64,000 nt of DNA from Phytobacter ursingii (GCA_901456055.1 CABDWT010000016.1:124001-188000), one strand, 5' to 3'. Positions 24,296 to 34,474 are shown, counted from the stretch's first letter. Notes: generated by a model from the letters alone, not told the origin. Numbers and translations: made by a program.

Positions 24296-26111
24296 ACTCC
24301 TTCTGCCAGGAGAGGATCAGCCCTGTTGCGACAGCGTTGCGTGGACCTTCGACGCCGCGGATATTTCCCCGTCCGGCCACCAGTCTGTAATGGGCAAGGG
24401 CATCGGTGACGAGTTGCGGTATCTCGAAGTCGAGTGAGGAGCCGCCAACCAGCACCACGAACGGAATATCGCGGATGTTTCCTGTTGGGCTTACCTGGCG
24501 CAGCGCGCGCAGGGCATTAGTGACAAACACGCGCTCTTTGGCGCTGCGGCGAATAATGCGTACTTTTTCCAGCACCAGGTCTCCCGGTAGCGGCACCAGC
24601 TCATCGGGTTTCACGACGCACACGCGGGCAAACACCGCAGGTGGAAGAGGGGTTGGGAAAAATTGCACGCTGCCGTCTTCATGGCGCAGGTGAAAAAGGC
24701 TTTCGACTTTTGCGAGTGGGTACTTTTTGATTTCCTCCGCCAGGTAGCGATCCTCCAGTCCCAGCTCGCGAGCGATGATCATCGTCACCATGTCTCCGGC
24801 TCCGGCCAGATGGGTGGCGGTAATTTGCCCCTGCGGCGTAATAATCGAGGCGTCAGTCGAGCCCGCGCCAAGATCAAGAATGGCCAGCGGCCTCGATGTG
24901 CCCGGCGTGGTGAGCGCGCCAAAGATGGCGGCTTCTGCTTCTGCACCGCCCACCTGCACATCAACGTGCAGTTTTTGCTCAATTTCGTGGGCAATCATGG
25001 CCATCTGCAGGCGGTCTGATTTGACCATTGAGGCGATGCCAACAGCTTGTTCGAGGGAGAACTCACCTGCCAGCCCCCCGGTCACGTTGACCGGTACGGC
25101 GGTATCGACAGCGAGCAGATCCTGGATAAACACATCGCTGCTGGGTTTGTTGGTGAGCTCTGCCATGGTCTGGCGAACATGTTCCAGCATGCCGCCGATA
25201 TTGGTGCCAGCCTCGCCGGTGACGTTATCCAGTGTTGGACATTCATTCACCGCTTTCATGATGGCATCGGCCCCGGCGGCAACGTCGACCTTGAGCGTTC
25301 TGCCTTTGGCTATAAGCTCAATATTCCCGGCGGGAATTGAGCGGGCTTTTACATCACCGGAGGGGGTCTTCACGACGACAGCAGAACGGTTACCAATCAG
25401 CGCCCTGGCGACGGGCACGATGTTGCGTGTCTCATCGGCGCTCAGGGAGAAGACAGTCGCGATGCCGTAAGGGTTAGAAAGACTTTCGATAACTTTGCCC
25501 GGCATTGCTACTTCGACAGCGGCGAGCATTCCCATTGGAATACGCTCGATATACAGCACTTCGTCAACGATAGGGACAGGGCGATCGAGGCGGTTACAGA
25601 CCAGAACGCCATCGTCGCGCTGCAAAATGATGCCATTAATGTGATAGCCGACTTGCGTTGAGGCATTGACCATGCGCGCAACATCGGAAAAATCGAATGC
25701 AGCGGAAACAACCAGAATATAAGGTTGATCCGCTGGACGGGTCAGAAGCTCTTCCGGAGTAATCGTGATACCCACCCCCAGCCCGATACCACCGGGAGTT
25801 TTAGGGTTATGGCCTATCATTGTGGATTCGGTGATGATGGTTTCTGTGATGGTTTCCATCGCCACATCACCGATGACCGGGGTCGCTTCGTTGATACGTA
25901 TAAGCGAAATATCGCCGACAGAGATACCCACATTGGCGACAACTTTGTTCAGCGCTTCCTGAATGCCGAATACATTGCGCAGTGTGCCTTTAATACCCGT
26001 CGTTTCCGCAAGCGAACTGCTCACAATGTTCAGCGCGCCAGTCTCATCCATCGTGGCCAGTGCCACCTCGGTTGACGAGTTACCTATATCAATGCCAGCT
26101 ATATAACGCAT
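24279..26111 (-). CDS. pduG: Diol dehydratase reactivase large subunit PduG
   Basis: A 610-residue actin/Hsp70-fold ATPase (MRYIAGIDIGNSSTEVALAT at the N-terminus, ILDLGAGSTDASI as the second phosphate motif). It releases inactive cobalamin from PduCDE so that the dehydratase can be reloaded. It follows pduE by 15 bases. Confidence 0.96.
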   Translation of the reverse strand: MRYIAGIDIGNSSTEVALATMDETGALNIVSSSLAETTGIKGTLRNVFGIQEALNKVVANVGISVGDISLIRINEATPVIGDVAMETITETIITESTMIGHNPKTPGGIGLGVGITITPEELLTRPADQPYILVVSAAFDFSDVARMVNASTQVGYHINGIILQRDDGVLVCNRLDRPVPIVDEVLYIERIPMGMLAAVEVAMPGKVIESLSNPYGIATVFSLSADETRNIVPVARALIGNRSAVVVKTPSGDVKARSIPAGNIELIAKGRTLKVDVAAGADAIMKAVNECPTLDNVTGEAGTNIGGMLEHVRQTMAELTNKPSSDVFIQDLLAVDTAVPVNVTGGLAGEFSLEQAVGIASMVKSDRLQMAMIAHEIEQKLHVDVQVGGAEAEAAIFGALTTPGTSRPLAILDLGAGSTDASIITPQGQITATHLAGAGDMVTMIIARELGLEDRYLAEEIKKYPLAKVESLFHLRHEDGSVQFFPTPLPPAVFARVCVVKPDELVPLPGDLVLEKVRIIRRSAKERVFVTNALRALRQVSPTGNIRDIPFVVLVGGSSLDFEIPQLVTDALAHYRLVAGRGNIRGVEGPRNAVATGLILSWQKEYANGR

Positions 26112-26126
26112 AAGTCATCCCTGTGA

Positions 26127-26654
26127 TTAGTCGTCGCCTTTGAGTTTTTTCCGTTCGACGTAAAGCGTTGCCGCCTCACGTACAAATGCTGCGCAGATTT
26201 TTGCCTTATAGTGGCTTTCCAGATCCTCTGCGATATCCAGCAACTCTTGCTTGGTTGAACGGTAAGGACGCAGTGCGTTGTAAATTTCCAGAATGCGATC
26301 ATCTGGTACGGCGGTCAGTTCCGCCGCGCGCTCGAAGTTCATAGCCAGTCGATCACGCCCCGCATCTTTGGCGATAGCTGCCTGGATACGTAGGGTTTCC
26401 GGGGTGATACGCATATCCTGCGCGGTGATTTTCCCGTTCAGCACGCTCTCCAGCGTTAACTCATCCAGTGTTTTATTGGTGGATGTTTTCACCCATTCCG
26501 GATGTTTGTTTGCCAGCGGATAATCGCTAACTTTGGCCTGATGCGTGGTTCCGCCTGATGGCGCGGTTGATGCCGTAACCGGGGATGCCCCCTGCAGGCT
26601 ATTCATACGGCTCAGCACATCACGAACCATTGATTCAATTGCGTCAGAATTCAT
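26127..26654 (-). CDS. pduE: Propanediol dehydratase small subunit PduE
   Basis: The gamma subunit, 175 residues, of the B12-dependent diol dehydratase. It has an N-terminal helix (AIESMVRDVLSRMNSL) followed by a Thr/Ser/Pro-rich linker and then the conserved subunit fold beginning near VSDYPLANKHPEWVKT. It is 12 bases from pduD. Confidence 0.95.
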   Translation of the reverse strand: MNSDAIESMVRDVLSRMNSLQGASPVTASTAPSGGTTHQAKVSDYPLANKHPEWVKTSTNKTLDELTLESVLNGKITAQDMRITPETLRIQAAIAKDAGRDRLAMNFERAAELTAVPDDRILEIYNALRPYRSTKQELLDIAEDLESHYKAKICAAFVREAATLYVERKKLKGDD

Positions 26655-26666
26655 GGTGTTGTCCTT

Positions 26667-27338
26667 TTAAAGCGCAACGCGCAGCTCTTGCGGGTTTTTC
26701 CCCGTCACGACGTACTTAGTCTCTTTGATATGCAGAATGGCGGACTTGGCCTGATATTTCGGACGTGCCATCTGATCGTTCAGAGTCGGTACAGGTTGCG
26801 GCGATTCGCGTTTCGCGTATTGCGCTGCGTTTTTGCCAATCTGGCGGTAGGTTTCCAGTGTCAGCAGCGGTGCCTGCGGGAAGAGTTCCAGGTTGGAAAG
26901 CGGCGGCAATCCTTTCTGATGGATGACCGTTGTACCTTTTGACTGGATACCCACCGAGATACCCGAGCCGCTCAGGCGGTTGCCTTCCACGGCGACGAAC
27001 GCCACGTCAGATGATTTGAAGCAGCGAATCACCCGCGCTTTCACCCCTTCTTCTTCAATACCGGCAATGACTTCACGCAGGATGCTCTTATGCGGCAAAC
27101 CGACGATGTTCACGGTTTGCGAAAGACCGAAAGCAGGGCCAACGGCGATGATCACTTCATCCTGTTGAGTGCCGGGCTTCGCTTCACCAATTTCCGTCAG
27201 AAAGCCGCCCTCAGCCGTTGCTGCGGGTTTAGCAGCATTACCAGGTTGGGCGCTAAACGAGACTTTTTTATCGCTGGTTTGCATTTCTGCCAGCACATCT
27301 TCGATGATTTGGCGCAGCAATTTTTCGTTAATTTCCAT
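26667..27338 (-). CDS. pduD: Propanediol dehydratase medium subunit PduD
   Basis: The beta subunit, 223 residues, which helps to hold the base of adenosylcobalamin. Its N-terminal helix ([19 protein letters not shown]) is the known type of encapsulation signal. Two ATG codons are adjacent; the second is chosen because its distance from the AAGGGG site is better and it matches the known N-terminus. Confidence 0.95.
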   Translation of the reverse strand: MEINEKLLRQIIEDVLAEMQTSDKKVSFSAQPGNAAKPAATAEGGFLTEIGEAKPGTQQDEVIIAVGPAFGLSQTVNIVGLPHKSILREVIAGIEEEGVKARVIRCFKSSDVAFVAVEGNRLSGSGISVGIQSKGTTVIHQKGLPPLSNLELFPQAPLLTLETYRQIGKNAAQYAKRESPQPVPTLNDQMARPKYQAKSAILHIKETKYVVTGKNPQELRVAL

Positions 27339-27348
27339 CATTCACCCC

Positions 27349-29013
27349 TTAGCCCATTTCGTTCGGATCGAGTGCGCCCGGGATGTTTTTGATCTCTTCC
27401 CAGCGTTCACCTTGCAGGCGATAACCTGTTGCCGGACCGGCATAGTCGTTCACATCGTTCACCGCAGAGAGCACCAGCCCGTCGCCGACGATGATGGCCG
27501 AGGTATGCAGGTAGTCACCGGTCAGTTTGGCTTTTTGAATGTTCAGCATGTCTTGTGCGACATCTTTAAAGCCACCCTGGGCCAGGGCTTTCACCACTTC
27601 GAGACCGTTACGGTTCTTGCTGATGATTTCCTGGGCGAATTTGATGTCTTCGACGATATTGCGCTCTGGCATGTCTTTTGAGCCGTGGGCGTATGTTGCC
27701 GCTTCCACTTCTTCGTCAGTGATAGGCGGTAATCCCATACCGGCAAAGACGGCCTGCAAAGCGCGAGCCGCTTTGTTGCGAATGGCGATGACATCTTCTT
27801 CACGCACCGGGCGTAAACCACCATCAACTTTGAGGTCACGCTGGATAACGTTGTAATCGTCAAAGTCTTCCGCATCCTCGTTGGAGCCTGCGAACATGTT
27901 GTCGTAGTTCGGCACGGCGGAATAACCGGATGAGATAAAATCGGTGCCCGGCAAAAATTGCATCAGCAGACGGGCGGTACGACGCATATCCGAATGGGTA
28001 AATGTCTGGTCATTACTGGACGCGCACTCCAGATCCAGCGCGGCACAAATCAGGTTTTCGGCAAGAATGGCGCGAATACCTGACGGCACGGCAGAAGGCA
28101 CACCCACACAGCTTACCGAGCCGTTTTGCAGACCCTGAACACCCGCGGCTTTGGTGATGTAAATGCAGCGTGCTTCCAGGTAAAGCATGGATTTGCCCTC
28201 GGCATAACCCATCTGAACTTCTGACCCGGAGCCGGAGGTGAAACGCATTTTCAGGCCACGAGAGGCATAGGAGGATGCGAGAAAGCCTTTTGACCAGGGC
28301 GTATCATCACCGTCAGTAAACACAGGCTCAGTACCATAAACGGAAATGGTTTCCGCATAACAGGTGTGGCCGAGCATGCCCAGTTTCAGTTCGGTTGCTT
28401 CTTCCAGAGAGCATTGGGTTAATACGCCTGGACGACCAACCTGTGAGCCGACCAACAACGCGATGGCATTGAAGGGGGCATAACGGGCGACCGCGACGGT
28501 GGTTTCCTGTTCGTCAAATCCACGGAATGCGCCCTCTGCAGCATCGGCGGCAATTTGTACCGGGTTGTCTTTGACGTTAGTGACATGTGCCTGCTGTGAT
28601 GGGGTACGACGCGCGCGCATTTTCTGCATCGACATCATCATTTCCACCACGTTCATGTGCGACACCACTTCGACGATTTTTGCCGGAGTCATTGCAGTGG
28701 TGAGTGGCACAATGTCGCTGCGCTTAACGTTAGGATCGCAGAGCATATTGGCGAGCTTGACAGAGTCCATCGCCATCACTTCTTCCGCGCGCTCGAGGTT
28801 GATACCGTAGCGGGCAATAAAGTGGTCAATCAGGTCAAATTTACTGGCGGGTTTACCGTCCAGTTCAGTCACCACGCCGTCGACAATGCGTATAGAAGGC
28901 TTAGGATCGTTCGGGCTTTCCATTGCAATAAAGCCTTCTTCAATCCACTCCTTCACAAAGCCGTCCTGGTTAACAGGGCGTTTCGCCAGCGCTTCAAATC
29001 GTTTCGATCTCAT
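27349..29013 (-). CDS. pduC: Propanediol dehydratase large subunit PduC
   Basis: The catalytic alpha subunit, 554 residues, a TIM barrel that dehydrates 1,2-propanediol to propionaldehyde by an adenosylcobalamin radical mechanism. The sequence is near identical in style to the enterobacterial enzyme over its whole length. It begins 18 bases after pduB and defines the operon as propanediol rather than ethanolamine utilisation. Confidence 0.97.
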   Translation of the reverse strand: MRSKRFEALAKRPVNQDGFVKEWIEEGFIAMESPNDPKPSIRIVDGVVTELDGKPASKFDLIDHFIARYGINLERAEEVMAMDSVKLANMLCDPNVKRSDIVPLTTAMTPAKIVEVVSHMNVVEMMMSMQKMRARRTPSQQAHVTNVKDNPVQIAADAAEGAFRGFDEQETTVAVARYAPFNAIALLVGSQVGRPGVLTQCSLEEATELKLGMLGHTCYAETISVYGTEPVFTDGDDTPWSKGFLASSYASRGLKMRFTSGSGSEVQMGYAEGKSMLYLEARCIYITKAAGVQGLQNGSVSCVGVPSAVPSGIRAILAENLICAALDLECASSNDQTFTHSDMRRTARLLMQFLPGTDFISSGYSAVPNYDNMFAGSNEDAEDFDDYNVIQRDLKVDGGLRPVREEDVIAIRNKAARALQAVFAGMGLPPITDEEVEAATYAHGSKDMPERNIVEDIKFAQEIISKNRNGLEVVKALAQGGFKDVAQDMLNIQKAKLTGDYLHTSAIIVGDGLVLSAVNDVNDYAGPATGYRLQGERWEEIKNIPGALDPNEMG

Positions 29014-29031
29014 GAAACAGCCTCTCTGTTA

Positions 29032-29844
29032 TCAGATGTAAGACGGGCGGTCGTTTTTCGGCTCAGAACCCATTGTGCCCAGCACGGTTTTACCGATCTC
29101 ACGGGCCGAAATGACGGCCTGGCGCACAGCGCCGGAATCGCCGGAAATGATCAAAATGGCTTCGTTGCTATAGCTGGTGCCTTTTGCTGGTGAGCTATAG
29201 GCCACAACTTCCACATTGGCGGACTTCAGCGCCGTATCGGCCATCAACACCCCAACGGAGGCCGGTGCGCCAACGATCACGCCGCAGGCGCGGCCAACCG
29301 GCGCACCAAAAGCTTTTTCCAGCGCGTAGCTGGCGCGGGCGGTGTATTGCATTTCGATGTGGCCAGCTTCGTTGGCATAAACATCGCCGAAGGTACGGTC
29401 GAGTTCTTTCAGCGCGACCTCGACAGCGCGTTTGACGTCGGAGACATCATTACCGCCGAAGAGGATCAGGGAGCCATGGCCCGCCCCACCTTTGGTATCA
29501 CGCGGTAATTCAATGCTGATCACTTCGGTGTTGGTTGCCTTGACGGCCTCATCTGCCGCCATGATGTGCGGGCCTGCGCCAGTGCGCGCGCCGAGAATGC
29601 CGATTGAGCGGTAGCGTTTTTCCAGCTTCATCGCATCGAGTAATGCGCTATCGACGTTTGCGATCACCAGACCAACGGTGTCGCCGACCGCCGTACCTAC
29701 AAATTCCGTTAAACTGCAGCTTTTTTCTGCCATAGCCGTCTCTCGTTTGGGATGGGTTACAGTGGGGGAGGTCGCCGGTGTCGGTGATGACACTTTGGCG
29801 ATCACCTGAGCCATGATCTGTTCCACCAGGTCATTGCTACTCAT
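29032..29844 (-). CDS. pduB: Microcompartment shell proteins PduB and PduB'
   Basis: A 270-residue tandem BMC protein that forms trimers in the facets. As in Salmonella, an internal in-frame ATG at residue 38 (position 29733) should give the shorter PduB' of 233 residues. The 37-residue extension specific to PduB is helical and then Pro/Thr-rich, and is thought to link shell and core. It overlaps pduA by 4 bases. Confidence 0.95.
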   Translation of the reverse strand: MSSNDLVEQIMAQVIAKVSSPTPATSPTVTHPKRETAMAEKSCSLTEFVGTAVGDTVGLVIANVDSALLDAMKLEKRYRSIGILGARTGAGPHIMAADEAVKATNTEVISIELPRDTKGGAGHGSLILFGGNDVSDVKRAVEVALKELDRTFGDVYANEAGHIEMQYTARASYALEKAFGAPVGRACGVIVGAPASVGVLMADTALKSANVEVVAYSSPAKGTSYSNEAILIISGDSGAVRQAVISAREIGKTVLGTMGSEPKNDRPSYI

Positions 29845-30125
29845 TGGCTAATTCCCTTAGGTAAGATTTTTTCAACATCAGTGTGCGGACGCGGGATGAC
29901 GTGTACGGCTTTCACTTCACCCACCTGAGCGGCTGCGGCAGCACCTGCATCCGTTGCTGCTTTCACAGCGCCAACATCGCCGCGAACAATGACTGTCACC
30001 AGGCCAGAACCTATTTTCTCGTAGCCCACTAACATGACATTGGCGGATTTCACCATCGCATCTGCGGCTTCAATTGCTGCCGTTAAGCCTTTGGTTTCCA
30101 CCATTCCTAATGCTTCTTGTTGCAT
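29841..30125 (-). CDS. pduA: Microcompartment shell protein PduA
   Basis: A 94-residue single-BMC hexameric shell protein and the first gene of the pdu operon. The pore-lining region after [20 protein letters not shown] is conserved, and its pore is reported to admit propanediol. A GAGG ribosome-binding site lies 5 bases before the ATG. Confidence 0.96.
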   Translation of the reverse strand: MQQEALGMVETKGLTAAIEAADAMVKSANVMLVGYEKIGSGLVTVIVRGDVGAVKAATDAGAAAAAQVGEVKAVHVIPRPHTDVEKILPKGISQ

Positions 30126-30652
30126 AAAGACCTCGATAAGGTTGCGCCGATTTTTGGACTATACAAATAAGCGAGGAAAAAGAATGGCTGTCCTGAAATT
30201 ACATTCGGAACTTCCTGGTTTAATTAAGCGAAATAATTGCTTTGTTAATTATCATCCATTTGATTTTAAAGATTATTTTTTCGTTTTCGTTATGGTAAAA
30301 TATTGCTATGTCAATTTCACTTTTACATTTTTAATAGTGACTTTATAAAAATGTTGTGATATTTGCGCGGGCGGAATCATTCTGTGAGCAATGCTGTAAA
30401 ACGACGCATGAAAAAAAACAATAATTTGTTATTTCAATAAACTGAATAATCGTGAATGAAATTGGGTGCTGTCTAATAGTTATTTATCTGGAATGGCAAA
30501 ATATTGTTATTCAGAGGCGACTTTTTTGGTTTTTTCCGCCTGAGGTTGCCAACACTTTTCAGTGTCGCATTCCTATAGTGAGCGGCGTTGTACTCTGCTG
30601 CCAGCTTCAGGCGTGCTGGTGAGATCGTGACTCTACCTGGAAGGTGACACAA
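30126..30652. promoter_or_regulatory. Divergent pduA / pduF control region
   Basis: A 527-base AT-rich spacer between the divergent pduA and pduF. In Salmonella this interval carries the PocR-dependent pdu promoter and is subject to CRP and ArcA. CRP-like half sites (TTGTGATATTTGCG near 30353, TCTGTGAGC near 30391) can be seen, but no full operator can be assigned by eye. One doubtful short ORF (30184-30348) lies in it. Confidence 0.7.
30184..30348 (+). CDS. Doubtful small ORF upstream of pduF
   Basis: A 54-codon ATG frame preceded by GAGG at 7 bases, with a basic N-terminal half and a strongly hydrophobic, aromatic C-terminal third (about residues 30-54) that could span a membrane once. The AT-rich composition would favour such a frame by chance. 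No known family is recognised. Confidence 0.2.
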   Translation: MAVLKLHSELPGLIKRNNCFVNYHPFDFKDYFFVFVMVKYCYVNFTFTFLIVTL

Positions 30653-31462
30653 ATGAATGATTCACTTAAGGCACAATGCATTGCCGAGTTTTTAGGCACA
30701 GGGCTCTTTTTGTTCTTCGGAATCGGCTGCCTGTGCGCCATGAAAGTTTCCGGGGCTACGCTGGGTCTATGGGAAATTTGCATCATCTGGGGATTGGGTA
30801 TTTCGCTGGCCGTGTATTTGACCGCCGCTGTGTCCGGTGCACATTTGAACCCAGCGATTACCATCGCCTTGTGGCTGTTTGCCTGCTTCCCAGCTCGTAA
30901 AGTGGTGCCGTACATTGTGGCGCAAGTTGCGGGCGCGTTCGGCGGAGCAGCGGTGGCCTATTTGCTTTACCACAGCGTATTTATCGAATATGAAACCGCG
31001 CATCACATCGTTAAAGGTAGCGTGGAAAGCCTGCAACTGGCGGCCTTGTTCAGCACTTATCCGGCTGCCGCGCTGAGTATCTGGGAAGCGGCTCTGGTCG
31101 AAATTATCATTACTTCAATCTTGATGTGTATGATCATGGCGCTGACAGATGACGGCAATGGCGTACCACGCGGGCCTTTAGCACCGCTATTGATTGGCGT
31201 ACTCGTCGCGGTGATTGGTGCGGCTACCGGACCATTAACCGGATTTGCAATGAACCCGGCGCGTGATTTTGGGCCGAAATTATTCACTTTCTTCGCGGGA
31301 TGGGGAAACATTGCTTTCACAGGGGGCCGTGATATTCCGTATTTCCTCGTACCGATTATTGCCCCCATTATTGGGGCTTGCGGAGGGGCAGCCTGCTACC
31401 GCTATTTGATTGGCAAAAACCTCCCTTGCAATGCCTGTAAGCTGGAAGAGAGCAAAAGTTGA
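30653..31462 (+). CDS. pduF: Propanediol diffusion facilitator PduF
   Basis: A 269-residue MIP/aquaglyceroporin with six hydrophobic helices and two NPA-type half-helices (GAHLNPAITIA and GFAMNPARDFG). It should admit 1,2-propanediol through the inner membrane. The start MNDSLKAQ follows GGAAGGTG and matches the Salmonella protein; an upstream in-frame ATG three codons away overlaps that site. Confidence 0.95.
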   Translation: MNDSLKAQCIAEFLGTGLFLFFGIGCLCAMKVSGATLGLWEICIIWGLGISLAVYLTAAVSGAHLNPAITIALWLFACFPARKVVPYIVAQVAGAFGGAAVAYLLYHSVFIEYETAHHIVKGSVESLQLAALFSTYPAAALSIWEAALVEIIITSILMCMIMALTDDGNGVPRGPLAPLLIGVLVAVIGAATGPLTGFAMNPARDFGPKLFTFFAGWGNIAFTGGRDIPYFLVPIIAPIIGACGGAACYRYLIGKNLPCNACKLEESKS

Positions 31463-31542
31463 CGCCTCCTCGAAATAGCGTCCTGAAATTACTGTCCGGC
31501 GATTATTTATTTCGTGATCTGCTTTCATGAACGCGCTAAATC

Positions 31543-31570
31543 GTCTCCCAGGGATGGGAGACTTTTGTTA
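31543..31570 (+). terminator. pduF terminator
   Basis: GTCTCCCA (31543-31550) pairs with TGGGAGAC (31555-31562) across a GGGA loop and runs into TTTTGTT. It lies 80 bases after the pduF stop and 124 bases before pocR. Confidence 0.8.
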
Positions 31571-31686
31571 TCTTGAATTCAGCCTATGGTCATTCGACGT
31601 TATTGGTTGCCTTTTAATATGAATGATTTGTAAACAAAATAGGTTTGTTTATAACAATAAATTAAAATTAACTGAGAGGTTTTATC

Positions 31687-32598
31687 ATGATTTCTGCGAG
31701 TGCACTAAACTCCGAACTCATTAATAAAATCGCCCAGGATTTTGCACAAGCCACCGGTTTGGCCGTTGTTGTCGTTAATATCCACGGCGAAGAAATTTCC
31801 GAGCTTTTCAACTTCACCCCATTTTGCCAACTGATGCGTCAGAATCCGCAGCACAGCGCACGGTGTCGTATGAGCGATCGTTGTGGCGGCTTCGAAGCTT
31901 CTAAATCCAACCAACCCTGCATCTACCGTTGTCACGCCGGGCTTACCGACTTTTCTATTCCGCTGGTCATTGCCGGCCATCTGGTCGGGTTTGTGCTGTG
32001 CGGGCAGGTACGTTTGCGGGAAGGCGATAGTGTTGAACTCATTAATATTCTTAATATTGACGACCGCTGGCAGGCGGATCAGAAGCTGATGGATGAGTTT
32101 CTGAATGTCCCGGAGATGGACTACTCGCGGGTCATTGCGTCAGCGGATTTGCTTAAGCTGATTGTCGAAAATTGTCTTAAAAAACAACTCAACTTCGTTG
32201 TCATCAAAGATCAACAACAGGCGCAGGAAACGGGACGAACGAGCCGAAATCAGGGGCCGCATGACAGTAAGATGAAGAAGGCGCTGCGTTATATTGATGC
32301 CCATCTCTCGGACGAGTTGCGTCTGGAGGATGTGGCAGCGCATGTTTATCTCAGCCCTTACTATTTCAGTAAGCTGTTCAAAAAATATCAGGGTATTGGT
32401 TTTAATGCGTGGGTAAATCGCCAGCGGATGGCGAGCGCAAAAGAAATGTTGTGTCACAGCGACTGGAGTATTGCCAGTATTGCGCGCAATTTAGGTTTTT
32501 CTCAAACGAGTTATTTTTGCAAAGTTTTTCGCCAGACATATCAGGTGACGCCGCAAGTTTTTCGTCTGCAGAATAATGCAAACTATGACGGTGATTAA
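31687..32598 (+). CDS. pocR: AraC-family regulator PocR
   Basis: A 303-residue activator of the pdu and cob operons. The N-terminal PocR sensory domain (about 1-170) holds a conserved Cys-rich segment (CRMSDRCGG and CIYRCHAG); PocR responds to propanediol. The C-terminal AraC-type double helix-turn-helix spans about 195-295. Its place between pduF and the cbi/cob operon is the same as in Salmonella. A GAGAGG site precedes the ATG. Confidence 0.95.
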   Translation: MISASALNSELINKIAQDFAQATGLAVVVVNIHGEEISELFNFTPFCQLMRQNPQHSARCRMSDRCGGFEASKSNQPCIYRCHAGLTDFSIPLVIAGHLVGFVLCGQVRLREGDSVELINILNIDDRWQADQKLMDEFLNVPEMDYSRVIASADLLKLIVENCLKKQLNFVVIKDQQQAQETGRTSRNQGPHDSKMKKALRYIDAHLSDELRLEDVAAHVYLSPYYFSKLFKKYQGIGFNAWVNRQRMASAKEMLCHSDWSIASIARNLGFSQTSYFCKVFRQTYQVTPQVFRLQNNANYDGD

Positions 32599-32682
32599 AT
32601 TTCCGATAACAAGATTTTGTTATTCGCAAAACCATTAAAATCGCCTGGATGAGCGACTAAATAAGAGATTAGAGAAAAGGCC

Positions 32683-32719
32683 GGGCAATAAATTGTTATA
32701 GCGCAACAAATTATTGCCC
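32683..32719 (+). other. Long inverted repeat between pocR and the cob leader
   Basis: GGGCAATAAATTGTT (32683-32697) pairs with AACAAATTATTGCCC (32705-32719) with one mismatch around a 7-base loop. No T run follows, so it is not a canonical intrinsic terminator. It may be a protein-binding site or an mRNA 3' structure. Confidence 0.55.
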
Positions 32720-32824
32720 ATGCAGGGATAAACTGAACCAGTTTTTATTTCCCTGATGCGATAGATTGCAGTCAGGAGCAAAATCACTTTTTCAGCAATA
32801 TGCTGTTGTAGTGATACGAACAAT

Positions 32825-33090
32825 GAAGCCAACAGGTTTGCCGCAGATTATCGCGGCTGGGAAGGGGGTGAGAATCCCCCGCAGCCCCCGCTGCTGTGAT
32901 GCTGACGACCCCGTAATCACCACTGATCGCAAGATTGGGAAGGACGGGCGAGGACGACGCTAAGCCAGAAGACCGGCCTGATGGTTACTCTCAACAACTT
33001 CGGTGGGAAGTCGGTTGCTCAGACGCGTACAGTCATAGACTGGGACTACGCATAGCCTGGCATATCCTTTCCACCCTGAACGGGGCTTTA
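32825..33090 (+). ncRNA. Cobalamin riboswitch of the cbi/cob operon
   Basis: The B12 box AGCCAGAAGACCGGCC (32963-32978) and the upstream conserved core (GGGGTGAGAATCCCCCGCAG, CCCGCTGCTGTGATG) identify an adenosylcobalamin-binding aptamer. After it, CAACAACTTC pairs with GAAGTCGGTTG, the expected regulatory hairpin. CATATCCTT near 33061 is nearly complementary to AAGGTATG at the cbiA start, which suggests sequestration of the ribosome-binding site when cofactor is bound. The rest of the 496-base pocR-cbiA gap shows no gene. Confidence 0.93.
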
Positions 33091-33094
33091 AGGT

Positions 33095-34474
33095 ATGTCT
33101 GACGGGTGTCGCGCCTTTATCCTTGCCGGTACCGGAAGTGGCTGTGGTAAAACCACCGTCACGCTTGGTCTGCTGAGCGTTTTGCAGCAGCGTGGTATGC
33201 GGGTGCAGCCATTTAAAGTCGGCCCGGACTACCTCGATACCGCCTGGCATACCGCCGTCACGGGTGTGGAATCCCGCAATCTTGACAGCTTTATGCTGCC
33301 CACCCCTACGCTCAATGCGTTGTTTAACCAGCAAATGCAAGCCGCTGATATAGCCGTCATTGAAGGCGTCATGGGGCTCTACGATGGTTACGGCGCTGAC
33401 CCTGATTATTGCAGCAGTGCCGCGCTGGCAAAACAGCTTGGCGTACCGGTGATCTTGCTGGTTGACGGTAAAGCCGTATCGACTTCTATCGCTGCCACGG
33501 TCATGGGCTTTCAGCACTTTGACCCGGCGCTCAATATTGCGGGCGTAATTGTTAACCGCGTCAACAGCGACAGCCATTTTCAGTTGCTCAAACACGCTAT
33601 CGAACACTATTGCGATATTCCCGCGTTGGGCTATGTTCCTGTCACGCCCGGCGTGGCATTACCGGAACGCCATCTGGGGTTGGTCACTGCACGTGAGTCT
33701 ATCATCGACTCCCGGCCCTGGCGTGAATTTGCTGAACGCATCGCGCAAACGCTGGATATCGATAAGCTGCTTTCCCTGAGCACGCTCGAGTCTTTACCGC
33801 AGGGGCAATGGCCCGCCTTACCGGCGTGTGACGAAGGGGAGGGTTTAACACTCGCACTGGCCGATGACGAGGCCTTCAACTTTTATTACCCCGATAACAT
33901 AGCGCTGCTATGCAATGCGGGTGTGAAGGTTGTGCGCTTTAGCCCACTGCATGACGCTGAGCTGCCCGAATGCCAGATGCTCTGGCTCGGTGGCGGCTAT
34001 CCGGAACTCCACGCCCGCGCGCTTTCTGCTAATACCTCCATGCTCAACGCCATACGTTCTGCGCATCAGCGTGGCGTGGCGATATACGCAGAATGCGGCG
34101 GACTGATGTATCTCGGTTCTACGCTGCGCGATGTCGAGGGCGATATTCATTCAATGGTGGGGGCGATACCCGGCCACAGCGAGATGGGAAAACGCCTGAC
34201 CCGCTTTGGTTATTGCGAAGCCACTGCCCGCGAGCCCACGCTGCTTGCCGATGCAGGGGAAACCCTGCGCGGACATGAGTTCCACTACTCCGATTTTACC
34301 CCCGAGCAGGATGCGGTCACGCAATGCCGAAAAACCCGCGATGACAGGATTTTGTCCGAGTGGCAGGGTGGCTGGCAGGTGGGGAACACCTACGCCAGCT
34401 ATTTGCACATCCATTTTGCCCAACGACCAGCCATGCTGAGCCGCTGGATTGCCGCTGCAAGGAGCGCGCTATGA
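33095..34474 (+). CDS. cbiA: Cobyrinic acid a,c-diamide synthase CbiA
   Basis: A 459-residue ATP- and glutamine-dependent amidase acting on the a and c side chains of cobyrinic acid. It has an N-terminal P-loop (GTGSGCGKTT) and a C-terminal class I glutaminase-like domain with the nucleophile Cys in YAECGGLMYLG. It is the first gene of a 20-gene operon and is directly under the riboswitch. Confidence 0.96.
   Translation: MSDGCRAFILAGTGSGCGKTTVTLGLLSVLQQRGMRVQPFKVGPDYLDTAWHTAVTGVESRNLDSFMLPTPTLNALFNQQMQAADIAVIEGVMGLYDGYGADPDYCSSAALAKQLGVPVILLVDGKAVSTSIAATVMGFQHFDPALNIAGVIVNRVNSDSHFQLLKHAIEHYCDIPALGYVPVTPGVALPERHLGLVTARESIIDSRPWREFAERIAQTLDIDKLLSLSTLESLPQGQWPALPACDEGEGLTLALADDEAFNFYYPDNIALLCNAGVKVVRFSPLHDAELPECQMLWLGGGYPELHARALSANTSMLNAIRSAHQRGVAIYAECGGLMYLGSTLRDVEGDIHSMVGAIPGHSEMGKRLTRFGYCEATAREPTLLADAGETLRGHEFHYSDFTPEQDAVTQCRKTRDDRILSEWQGGWQVGNTYASYLHIHFAQRPAMLSRWIAAARSAL

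Noticed and set aside
24785-25470. Several long frames antisense to pduG
   Set aside because: They mirror pduG codons, lack start signals and lie opposite a fully conserved gene.
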